Source: a virus
Direction: 5' to 3' (one strand)
Virus record (IMG/VR): IMGVR_UViG_3300049489_001239
Span: 1-39,128 of that record
Length of the DNA: 39,128 bases
Shown: positions 24,711 to 30,474 of the stretch, piece by piece
How the letters are laid out: every line of letters starts with the position of its first letter
Position numbering within the stretch: the stretch's first letter is position 1
The notes under the pieces: model-generated
Database searches by the model: none
What the model was told of the DNA's origin: nothing
Seen by the model: only the letters and a program-made list of their open reading frames with translations
Translations under genes and position numbers: made by a program

Positions 24711-24884
24711 ATGAACCCGTCGCACTACACCGTCCCGGCCCCGCTGATGCAGGCCATCGTCAACACACTGGGCGCGCTGCCCTGGCAGCAGGTGCACCAG
24801 CTCATGGGCGCCGTGATGGCCGAGGTGGCGCGCCAGGAGGCGCCGGCGCCGGCCGAACCGCCGCAGGCGCCTGCAAAACCCTGA
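24711..24884 (+). CDS. Small tail-region protein (57 aa), function unknown
   Basis: ATG at 24711 to TGA at 24882-24884. It starts MNPSHYTVPAPLMQAIVNTL, continues with a helical GALPWQQVHQLMGAVMAEVARQ and ends in a Pro/Ala tail (EAPAPAEPPQAPAKP). A CAGGCGCCTG palindrome is embedded in the tail codons. It fits between the fibre gene and the terminator at 24911. Small proteins in this slot are common in phages of this type; their role is unknown to me. Confidence 0.6.
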   Translation: MNPSHYTVPAPLMQAIVNTLGALPWQQVHQLMGAVMAEVARQEAPAPAEPPQAPAKP

Positions 24885-24910
24885 CGCCGCGTCGAGCCCT
24901 TCTTACCACC

Positions 24911-24942
24911 GCCCGCCCCGGGTCACCGCGGCGGGCTTTTTC
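24911..24942 (+). terminator. Rho-independent terminator before lysis genes
   Basis: GCCCGCC (24911-24917) pairs with GGCGGGC (24930-24936), followed by TTTTT. The stem is nearly the same as that of the terminator after the capsid gene. It separates the tail module from the lysis cassette. Confidence 0.85.
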
Positions 24943-24960
24943 ATGCCCAAGGAGAACGCT

Positions 24961-25257
24961 ATGAACCTGCCTTCGCTGCCGGCCGACAAAGCCAACCACG
25001 CGCTGTACGGCGCGCTGATCTTCATTCTGGTGGGCGCGGTGCTCACCCTCATCGGCCAGGCCGCCGTGGCGCGGCCGGCCGGCGTCGCGGCAGCCGTGGT
25101 GGTGGGGCTGCTGAAGGAATTGCTCGACTGGAGAGCCAACCGGGCCGCCGTGGCCGCGCACATGCCGCCCCCGCACGGCGTGGAGAAGGCCGACTTGGTG
25201 GCCACCGGCGGCGGTGCACTGCTCTGCTGGTTGGCCGCGGTCGCCACCGGGGGCTGA
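24961..25257 (+). CDS. Small integral membrane protein in lysis cassette (YfiM/DUF2279-like)
   Basis: 98 residues from the ATG at 24961, six bases after AAGGAG; an earlier ATG at 24943 lies upstream of that site and is less likely. The pattern DKANHALYGALIFILVGAVLTLIG, then AAVVVGLLKELLDW and DLVATGGGALLCWLAAVA, with conserved Asp-Lys...His and Lys-Glu...Asp positions, resembles the YfiM/DUF2279-type membrane proteins seen in many phage lysis regions. Two to three transmembrane helices are likely. It precedes the holin gene by three bases. Its exact part in lysis is unknown. Confidence 0.7.
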   Translation: MNLPSLPADKANHALYGALIFILVGAVLTLIGQAAVARPAGVAAAVVVGLLKELLDWRANRAAVAAHMPPPHGVEKADLVATGGGALLCWLAAVATGG

Positions 25258-25260
25258 AGC

Positions 25261-25674
25261 GTGCGGAGACGTCTTGTGTCCATCCTGCTGGCGCTTCACA
25301 TGGTGCCGTCCATGGCGGCCGACCGGCACCCGCTCGACATCCCGCTGCGTGAGTACCTGCTGGTGCTGTTGTTCAGCATCCTCGGCGGCTTCGTCAGCTG
25401 GTACACGCGCATGAAGCGCGGGCACTCGCGCGCGTTGTCTCTGCTCACGGCGGTGGGTGAGGTCTGCACCAGCAGCCTGGCGGGCCTGCTCACTTTCTTC
25501 GGCTGCACGTTGCTGGACACGCCGCAGTTGTTGACCGTGAGTCTGGTGGCCGTTGCCGGCCACCTGGGCGCGCGTGCCATCGCCGCCTTCGAACTGGCCG
25601 CCGAGCGCCGCTTCGGCCGTCTGCTGCCCGAAACCAAGCCCGGCGAGCTGCCGCGCACGACAGGAAAACCCTGA
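25261..25674 (+). CDS. Holin, LydA type
   Basis: 137 residues from the GTG at 25261. A hydrophobic N-terminus is followed by LREYLLVLLFSILGGFVSWYTRMKRGHSRALSLLTAVGEVCTSSLAGLLTFFGCTLLDTPQLLTVSLVAVAGHLGARAIAAFE, which follows the LydA holin family pattern (GG-x-VSWY, a Ser-x-x-x-Gly-Leu helix and a GH-x-G-x-R-A motif). About three transmembrane helices are expected. Holins form lesions in the inner membrane at the programmed lysis time and normally release an endolysin, which is not evident here. It overlaps the next gene by one base. Confidence 0.85.
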   Translation: MRRRLVSILLALHMVPSMAADRHPLDIPLREYLLVLLFSILGGFVSWYTRMKRGHSRALSLLTAVGEVCTSSLAGLLTFFGCTLLDTPQLLTVSLVAVAGHLGARAIAAFELAAERRFGRLLPETKPGELPRTTGKP

Positions 25675-25886
25675 TGAAGCTGATTCCCGAGTGGCGCCGC
25701 GCGCACCGCATGTTCACCGTGCAGCTGGGCCTTGTCTTCACCGCATGGGGCGCGCTGCCCGCCGAAATGCAGGCCGCGGTGCTTGAGCTGTTGGGCGTTC
25801 CCGTCAACCGCGTGCCCGCCATCCTGGGCCTGGCCGTCATCGTCGGACGCGTGGTGGCACAGGCGTCGGTCAGGAGCACGCGATGA
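25674..25886 (+). CDS. Small membrane protein, possible second holin or antiholin
   Basis: 70 residues, ATG overlapping the holin stop by one base. MKLIPEWRRAHRMFTVQLGLVFTAWGALPAEMQAAVLELLG is followed by a hydrophobic segment (VNRVPAILGLAVIVGRVVAQ). This is a common small-protein type in phage lysis cassettes, with a basic amphipathic start and one or two membrane segments. Operon position suggests a role in lysis timing; the function is not established from sequence. Confidence 0.7.
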   Translation: MKLIPEWRRAHRMFTVQLGLVFTAWGALPAEMQAAVLELLGVPVNRVPAILGLAVIVGRVVAQASVRSTR

Positions 25887-26587
25887 AGCTGCGCGTGTGG
25901 ATGATCCTGCTGGCTGAGGCGTTGCTTGTCGCGGCGCTGCTGACCGCGCTGCCGGCGCAGGCGCAACGCTGCGCACCCAAGACCGCGCTGACCCCAGGCG
26001 CGCCGGGCTCGAACACCGTGCTGTTCAGCGATGCAACCGGCGCCGCGCGGTGCTGGATGTGTCCGTCCACACCAGGCACGGCCGTGGCCAGGTGCTATGC
26101 CGGCCTGTGGCGACCAGACCTGCTGGCCGCGGCCACGGCGAAGATCGCTACCGCGGCCGACCCGTGGGCGCAATTCGACGTCGAGATGCGCGAGGCCGGC
26201 GTTGCGCCAGCGGGTAGCGTCGAGGCCTGCCAGGTCAAGCGCCTGGAGCGCGAAGCCTGCATGCGGCTGTACGTCGACGGCATGCCGGGCTGGATTCCGC
26301 CCACCACGGCGGCCGACGCTGCCACGCTGGGCAAGTGCGGCCCGTCGATCGACTGCACGCCGCCGCCGGCCTGGGTGGTGGATGCGGCCACCAGTGCAGA
26401 CGGAACGCGCCCGGCCTACCCGTTCAGCGCTGGCGTCCGTGGTGAAGTGGCGACAGGCCGAGCGCTGGCGGGGCAGCCCTGCAGGCCCGAGATCGCGCAA
26501 GCGCCGTCGCTCACGGCCGGAACGGTCTGGGCGGCCTACGGGCCGCAGTTCTCGCCGGCCATGTTGGCGCGCTGCCGGCGGCCGTGA
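25883..26587 (+). CDS. Secreted cysteine-rich protein of unknown function (lysis cassette)
   Basis: 234 residues with an N-terminal signal peptide (MKLRVWMILLAEALLVAALL, likely cut after ALPAQA). The mature part has ten cysteines (30, 57, 60, 71, 116, 126, 152, 158, 200, 231), an even number that suggests disulfide bonds in the periplasm. No lysozyme, transglycosylase, amidase or peptidase motif (E-x8-D/C-x5-T, zinc ligands, etc.) is visible. Its start overlaps the previous gene (ATGA), so it is co-translated with the holins, at the place where an endolysin or spanin is usually found. It could be a non-canonical lysis enzyme or a periplasmic accessory protein. Confidence 0.75.
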   Translation: MKLRVWMILLAEALLVAALLTALPAQAQRCAPKTALTPGAPGSNTVLFSDATGAARCWMCPSTPGTAVARCYAGLWRPDLLAAATAKIATAADPWAQFDVEMREAGVAPAGSVEACQVKRLEREACMRLYVDGMPGWIPPTTAADAATLGKCGPSIDCTPPPAWVVDAATSADGTRPAYPFSAGVRGEVATGRALAGQPCRPEIAQAPSLTAGTVWAAYGPQFSPAMLARCRRP

Positions 26588-26593
26588 ACGCCA

Positions 26594-26617
26594 CGCGCGC
26601 CGAGATCTGGGCGCGCG
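26594..26617. other. GC-rich hairpin at convergent gene ends
   Basis: CGCGCGCC (26594-26601) pairs with GGCGCGCG (26610-26617) around an 8-nt loop. It starts seven bases after the last lysis-gene stop and faces the leftward operon from the other side. There is no T-run on either strand, so it is not a standard intrinsic terminator, but it may slow or end transcription at this convergent junction. Confidence 0.4.
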
Positions 26618-26640
26618 AGCCCATGACCCGCTTCTCTGAC

Positions 26641-26671
26641 GTTGAAGTTCTGGTTCCAGGCGCACGAGCCA
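26641..26671 (-). repeat. Truncated template repeat (TR) of a diversity-generating retroelement
   Basis: On the minus strand a 16-nt block TGGCTCGTGCGCCTGG is followed by codons AAC-CAG-AAC-TTC-AAC. The same 31 positions occur in both variable-repeat genes (27309-27339 and 27798-27828), with 4 and 3 differences respectively. All seven differences fall on adenines of this copy and none on the 24 non-adenine positions. AAC-rich codons (peptide CAWNQNFN) are the usual mark of DGR templates. Homology ends abruptly at 26641 on one side and 26671 on the other. It lies 171 nt beyond the stop of the avd-like gene, the normal TR location. Confidence 0.75.
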
Positions 26672-26842
26672 AGATCGTGCAATCTACGTCGCCAGGCCGA
26701 AGGCTCGCGCCGATCAGCGTGGGGACTGCGCCGGGCCGGGCCTGCACGGGGGCAGCGGTCTCCGTGGTGCGCATGGCGGTGGCCTCGTGGGCCAGCGGCA
26801 CGACCAGATTCAGTTTGCGCACGGGCATGGGGGCCTTGACCG

Positions 26843-27208
26843 TCATGCTGCAGGCGCCTTGTTCGATGCGGCCTTGAGCCAGCCGCCGCCCTGCTTGCCG
26901 ATGCTGTCGAGCAGCTTGACCGACTCGGCCCACAGCGCGGTGCTGACGTACCGGCTGTCGTGGCTGACGCGCAGCAGCACGGTGGCCGCACGCAGGCGCT
27001 GCATGAGCGCCTGGATGTGCGCGGCGCGCTCGGCCTTCTGGGTGGCGTTGGCCAGCGCCATCAGGTCGAGCATGTCCACGCAGTGCTGGGTGATCTTCTC
27101 GCCCAGACTGCGCTTCACGCCGCGCGGCATCTGCTGCTGCGCCTTGAGCGCCAGAGCGAGCAGCTGGACGCCGGTGCGGTGGATGGGAAGGTCTGTGTGC
27201 AGGGCCAT
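26843..27208 (-). CDS. avd: Avd-like four-helix-bundle protein (DGR accessory)
   Basis: 121 residues, all predicted helical. The order TGVQLLALALKAQQQMPRGVKRSLGEKITQHCVDMLDLMALANA, then AALMQ-type helix and ATVLLRVSHDSRYVSTALWAESVKLLDSIGKQGGGWLKAA follows the four-helix-bundle/bAvd family: a Pro-Arg...Leu-Gly-Glu motif in helix 2 and a Gly-Gly-Trp ending. Avd is the small pentameric partner that binds reverse transcriptase and template RNA during mutagenic retrohoming. Its neighbours are two genes with variable repeats on one side and a template-repeat fragment on the other, which supports the DGR role. No reverse transcriptase follows. Without that context it could be a generic four-helix-bundle protein. 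Confidence 0.78.
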   Translation of the reverse strand: MALHTDLPIHRTGVQLLALALKAQQQMPRGVKRSLGEKITQHCVDMLDLMALANATQKAERAAHIQALMQRLRAATVLLRVSHDSRYVSTALWAESVKLLDSIGKQGGGWLKAASNKAPAA

Positions 27209-27236
27209 GGTGGTGGCTCAGTGAAGGATCAAAGGA

Positions 27237-27689
27237 TCAAGCGGTGAATCTGCGGATGGCTCGGGCACGGCCTTCCCAGCTCTTGTGGTCGTGGTTCTGG
27301 GTGCCGTAGTCGAAGCCCTGGTACCAGGCGCACGAGCCATCGCGCTCGTGCTGCTCGCCGGACCAGTACCACTCGAGCTTGAAGTGGCTCTTGAGGTTGG
27401 CGTACAGCAGGGCCTGCTCGCTGCGGGTGGGCAACGCGCCGCCGATGGTCTCGGCCCAGTCGATGGCGTCTTGCCAGGTAGTCTTCTCACGCTCACCGGG
27501 CAGCAGCACCAGGTGGTAGTCGATGCTGCCGTCTTCGTTGAGGATGACGCCGGCGTAGTGCTCGCCCTGGCGCAGCTCGATGCCAGCTTCGGGCAGCACA
27601 AGCAGCTTGGACGCAGGCGTCTGCAACTGAGCGATGAGGTGACCCAAGCGTGTGTGCTCGGCCTGGATCTGATCGAGTGTGATGAGCAT
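27237..27689 (-). CDS. DUF1566/C-type-lectin-like DGR target protein A
   Basis: 150 residues. After an N-terminal helix (MLITLDQIQAEHTRLGHLIAQLQ), the domain GEHYAGVILNEDGSIDYHLVLLPGE...TTWQDAIDWAETIGGALPTRSEQALLYANLKSHFKLEWYWSGEQ is that of DUF1566-like lectin folds, ending CAWYQGFDYGTQNHDHKSWEGRARAIRRF. The C-terminal residues from ~117 are the variable repeat; most variable codons are of form NNC, as expected from AAC in a template. The protein has no signal peptide or membrane segment. It is paralogous to the next gene upstream. The binding partner is unknown; DGR targets usually are ligand-binding proteins. Confidence 0.8.
   Translation of the reverse strand: MLITLDQIQAEHTRLGHLIAQLQTPASKLLVLPEAGIELRQGEHYAGVILNEDGSIDYHLVLLPGEREKTTWQDAIDWAETIGGALPTRSEQALLYANLKSHFKLEWYWSGEQHERDGSCAWYQGFDYGTQNHDHKSWEGRARAIRRFTA
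27252..27339 (-). repeat. DGR variable repeat VR1
   Basis: An 88-bp segment from TGGCTCGTGCGCCTGG to the end of the constant block (AAGAGCTGGGAAGGCCGTGC, then CCGAGCCATCCGC) at the 3' end of protein A. Compared with the template fragment it has A-to-T, A-to-G (three) changes only. Compared with VR2 it differs almost solely in first and second positions of NNC codons; the sole difference in the constant block is ATC/GTC. Confidence 0.78.
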
Positions 27690-27719
27690 GGCTGGTGGTG
27701 GGTTGAAAGGATTGAAGGA

Positions 27720-28112
27720 TCAAGCGGTGAGCTGAATCAAGCGGACGGCTCGGGCACGGCCTTCCCAGCTCTTGTGGTTGCTGCTCTGGTCGCCGTAGTT
27801 GAAGTACTGGAGCCAGGCGCACGAGCCATCGAAGGCTTCGCTCGTCCAGTGCCAGCTGGGGTCGAAGTGCTGCTTGGCGTTGGCGAACAGCAGCGCGGCC
27901 ACGGGGCGCGTGGGCAGCTCGGCTTCCAGGTCTTCGGCCCACTTCACGGCGGCCTTCCAGGCCAGCGGCTTGGCCGGCGCGTCGGGCAGCAGGGCCACGG
28001 CGTGGTGCGTGCCGTCGGGCTTGGTGGTGAGGCCGACGAAGATGCCGCCGGCCAGGGGCTGGCCGAGCGGAGGAAGGTCGGAGAGGCGAGTCGGCGAAAG
28101 AACGGTGTCCAT
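27720..28112 (-). CDS. DUF1566/C-type-lectin-like DGR target protein B
   Basis: 130 residues from the ATG at 28112, which is nine bases after AGGAG; an ATG at 28118 is only three bases from that site. The sequence GGIFVGLTTKPDGTHHAVALLPD...LAWKAAVKWAEDLEAELPTRPVAALLFANAKQHFDPSWHWTSEAF is clearly related to protein A (shared WA-E-L...LPTR...LL-AN-K-HF...W-W-S/T-E) and ends CAWLQYFNYGDQSSNHKSWEGRARAVRL. Both genes share 16 identical nt beyond their variable repeats (27232-27247 and 27715-27730), so one arose by duplication. It is the first of the three DGR-type genes in transcription order. Cellular location is probably cytosolic or virion; no signal peptide. Confidence 0.8.
   Translation of the reverse strand: MDTVLSPTRLSDLPPLGQPLAGGIFVGLTTKPDGTHHAVALLPDAPAKPLAWKAAVKWAEDLEAELPTRPVAALLFANAKQHFDPSWHWTSEAFDGSCAWLQYFNYGDQSSNHKSWEGRARAVRLIQLTA
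27741..27828 (-). repeat. DGR variable repeat VR2
   Basis: An 88-bp segment at the 3' end of protein B, same constant ends as VR1. Against the template fragment it shows A-to-C and two A-to-T changes, none elsewhere. Codons that vary between VR1 and VR2 (TAC/CTC, GGC/TAC, GAC/AAC, ACC/GAC, AAC/AGC, CAC/AGC, GAC/AAC) are all consistent with an AAC template. Confidence 0.78.
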
Positions 28113-28151
28113 TGGCATGGGCTCCTGGGTTGTGCCCTTGCGGGCGATAGA

Positions 28152-28391
28152 TCAGCGGGTGGGGGTGAGTTGGCGTGCAGCACGCCGTCGCCACGGTCTG
28201 TCGGCGAACCACATGCCAAGGCGAAAGGCCACGCCCAGGCGGTCGCTCAGCAGCAGCTGCTCGCCTTGGGCCTGCCACTGCTCGATCTGGGCAACCTGGC
28301 CGCGCAGGCGGTCGCGCTCGGCCTTGGCGCATGCGCAGCAGTCGCAGTCGGGCAGGGGCTCGTGCGGTTCGATGAGGTCTTCGCTGCTCAT
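28152..28391 (-). CDS. Small Cys-rich/helical protein (79 aa), function unknown
   Basis: ATG at 28391 overlapping the stop of the next upstream gene (ATGA type). MSSEDLIEPHEPLPDCDCCACAKAERDRLRGQVAQIEQWQAQGEQLLLSDRLGVAFRLGMWFADRPWRRR contains a compact CDCCAC cluster followed by a coiled-coil-like helix. The cysteine cluster could bind metal. Its frame continues far upstream, antisense-like, so only the part after 28391 is taken. A role in early phage development is inferred only from the operon. Confidence 0.65.
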   Translation of the reverse strand: MSSEDLIEPHEPLPDCDCCACAKAERDRLRGQVAQIEQWQAQGEQLLLSDRLGVAFRLGMWFADRPWRRRAARQLTPTR

Positions 28392-28861
28392 GCGGCCTGC
28401 CTTTCCGCCGCGGCGGCGGCAACGGTGCCGCGCAGCGCTTCGGCCATCTGGCCGATCTTGCGTTCGGACCAGTCGGCCGCGGCGCTGGCGGTGGCCTGGT
28501 CGGTGGCTTCGGCCAGCAGGTCCATCACGATGGTGCCGGCCTTGGCGAGCTGGTAGTCCGGGCCGTTGAACGCCACGCGGCCGGTGCGGTGGTAGCGCGC
28601 CACCAGGCGCATGGCCAGCGCCACCTGGTCGGCCATCTCGGGCACGCCCAGCTGCAGCAGTTCGGCAGTGCGTGACCAGGTGAGGCAGCCGCCCACCCAG
28701 TCCCACAGCACGGCTTCGTCGGCCTGGCCGCGAGCGATGAGGTCGAGGTTGTGGTGGTGCACCAGGCTCAGGTCGGACTTCTGCAGCTTGTCGAGCTTGG
28801 GCCGCAGACCCCGCGGCGGCATGGGCATGATCACCTGCCGCCGGCAGCGCTTGCGGCTCAC
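28388..28861 (-). CDS. Phage early protein of unknown function
   Basis: 157 residues from a GTG at 28861 that overlaps the ParB-like stop (GTGA); ATGs at 28828 and 28822 are alternatives. The sequence RPKLDKLQKSDLSLVHHHNLDLIARGQADEAVLWDWVGGCLTWSRTAELLQLGVPEMADQVALAMRLVARYHRTGRVAFNGPDYQLAKAGTIVMDLLAEATDQATA is helical, with conserved-looking Trp and His positions. It has no catalytic motif I recognise. Co-translation with the ParB-like gene suggests a linked job, perhaps in partition or DNA metabolism (inference). Confidence 0.7.
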   Translation of the reverse strand: MSRKRCRRQVIMPMPPRGLRPKLDKLQKSDLSLVHHHNLDLIARGQADEAVLWDWVGGCLTWSRTAELLQLGVPEMADQVALAMRLVARYHRTGRVAFNGPDYQLAKAGTIVMDLLAEATDQATASAAADWSERKIGQMAEALRGTVAAAAAERQAA

Positions 28862-30468
28862 GGGGCCACCTCGGCGAAGTCGAGCACGTTGACGCCGTAG
28901 CGCTGGGCCAGCTGCACCATGCGTTCGGCCTGGCTGCGGCTGGGGCGCTCGGCGCTGCCCAGCACTTCCAGCGCCGCGATGGCGGTGATGACGGCGCCCA
29001 GCGTGTCGGCCGTCTGCTCGGCCAGCCACTCTTCGAACCACAGGTGTTCTTCGAACTCGACGTCGGCGCGCTTGGCTTCCTGTTGCGCTGCGGCCTGGTG
29101 CTCGGCGATGCCGAAGTGCGCTTCGATGGAGGGGCCGAAGTATTCGGCCAGCAGCCGCTCGCGGCGCAGCACTTCGCGCATGTCGTCGGTGGTGCGCGGG
29201 CTGTTGCTGATGGCTTGCAGCACGGCCGCGATGACGCCCTTGCGCTGGTGCTCGTTGAACACGGCCCGTTGCTCGGGCGTGTAGTCGGCCAGCGCGTCGG
29301 GGCTGCCGGCCGGGCCGGTGTTGGAGTCGGCGTCATCCTCGAACAGGTGGGCATTGCCACCCGGCCCCGCCAGGCTGGCCGGGTCCTTCTTCAGCGCCTT
29401 CAGCACGGCGGCGGTGTCGCCTTCGCGGATGAAGCCGCGCAGGAAGCCGTGCGTGGTGTTGACCACGTACACCAGCTTGGGCTGCGGCGCCTTCTTGGGC
29501 AGACGGCCCAGTGCCTGCTCCCACGTGACGTCGACACTGCCTTCTTCGAAAGCCGGGTGGTCCAAGGCCTCCATGTCGAACGGCACGAAGCTGCGGTACG
29601 GCATGAGGCGCTGCGCTTCGTCGCCGGTGATGACTTCGTGCCCGGCCTCGCGCAGATCGCCCGCGCGGCGTTCCAGGTGGCGGGTGGTCTTCAGCTCGAA
29701 GCAGCTGCGGTCCATGCACAGCTCGGGGTCGAGGTCGGTGCACGCGGGGTCGTTGCCGGCGCGCTTGGGGCAGCCTTCGCAGGCGCCTGCCACCGCCAGG
29801 GTGGCGTCGCTGAGCGGGAAGATGCCCTCCAGCAGTGGCGTGAGGTAGCTGCTGAGCCGGCGCTTGGCTTCGCGGTAGCTGACCCAGCCGTGCCCTTCGG
29901 CGCCGTGCGGGTCGCGCAGCGTCTTGAGCGCCGCAGCCTGCACGCTCACGGCCAGGCGCGCCACTTCCACGGCCAGCTGCGGCGGCAGCTGTTCATTCAG
30001 CACGGCGTGGCGCACCTCGGGCGCCACGCGGGCCAGCTTGAGCGCGTTGTACACGCTGCTGAGGCTCTTGCCGGCACCCTGGGCAATGGCGGCGGGGCTC
30101 AGGCCCATCTCGCGCTGCAGGTGGGCCATGGCGTCGGCCTCTTCCATGGCGCTGATGTCCTGGCGCTTGGCGTTCTCATGCAGCTGGGCCAGCGCGGCCT
30201 GCTCGTCGGTGAAGTCGACGATGAGCGCGCGGATGCTGTCCATGCCCGCCAGCGCTGTGGCGCGCGTGCGGCGGTGGCCGACCACGATTTCGTACACGTG
30301 CTCGCCGCCGGCCGCCTGGCGCAGCGGCCGCACCGTGATGGGCTGCAGCAGGCCCTGGCCACTGATGCTGTCGGCCAGCTCCTGCAAGGCTGCTTCAGGG
30401 AACTGCTTGCGGGGGTTGAAGGGGCTCTCGCGCAGGGCGCTGAGCGGCAGGATTTCGATGCGTTCCAT
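28858..30468 (-). CDS. ParB/Spo0J-family nuclease-type DNA-binding protein
   Basis: 536 residues. The N-terminal ParB/Srx domain is clear: NPRKQF (18-23), IVVGHRRTRATALAG (61-75, with the CTP/nucleotide-contact GHRR), HENAKRQDISAMEEADAMAHL (97-117), then a helix-turn-helix (LSPAAIAQGAGKSLSSVYNALKLARV). A cysteine cluster (230, 233, 243, 251, 256; CEGCPKRAGND ... CMDRSCFELK) follows, and a helical C-terminus. This longer form with the Cys cluster is found on plasmids and phages. It could act in partition of a plasmid-like prophage or in transcription/recombination. No ParA is encoded in the window. A CAGGCGCCTG palindrome lies between the HTH and the Cys region. Confidence 0.9.
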   Translation of the reverse strand: MERIEILPLSALRESPFNPRKQFPEAALQELADSISGQGLLQPITVRPLRQAAGGEHVYEIVVGHRRTRATALAGMDSIRALIVDFTDEQAALAQLHENAKRQDISAMEEADAMAHLQREMGLSPAAIAQGAGKSLSSVYNALKLARVAPEVRHAVLNEQLPPQLAVEVARLAVSVQAAALKTLRDPHGAEGHGWVSYREAKRRLSSYLTPLLEGIFPLSDATLAVAGACEGCPKRAGNDPACTDLDPELCMDRSCFELKTTRHLERRAGDLREAGHEVITGDEAQRLMPYRSFVPFDMEALDHPAFEEGSVDVTWEQALGRLPKKAPQPKLVYVVNTTHGFLRGFIREGDTAAVLKALKKDPASLAGPGGNAHLFEDDADSNTGPAGSPDALADYTPEQRAVFNEHQRKGVIAAVLQAISNSPRTTDDMREVLRRERLLAEYFGPSIEAHFGIAEHQAAAQQEAKRADVEFEEHLWFEEWLAEQTADTLGAVITAIAALEVLGSAERPSRSQAERMVQLAQRYGVNVLDFAEVAP

Positions 30469-30474
30469 GGGGCC

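Noticed and set aside
24943-24960. Earlier ATG (24943) for the YfiM-like membrane protein
   Set aside because: AAGGAG lies between the two ATGs and fits only the start at 24961.
26584-26877. 97-codon plus-strand frame starting at a GTG that overlaps the last lysis gene stop
   Set aside because: The start overlap is tempting, but it reads through the template-repeat fragment and into the end of the avd-like gene antisense, and the product has no features.
26511-26991. Minus-strand frames across the template fragment
   Set aside because: They include the TR-encoded words but overlap avd and the secreted protein and look like noise; the TR in a DGR is non-coding.
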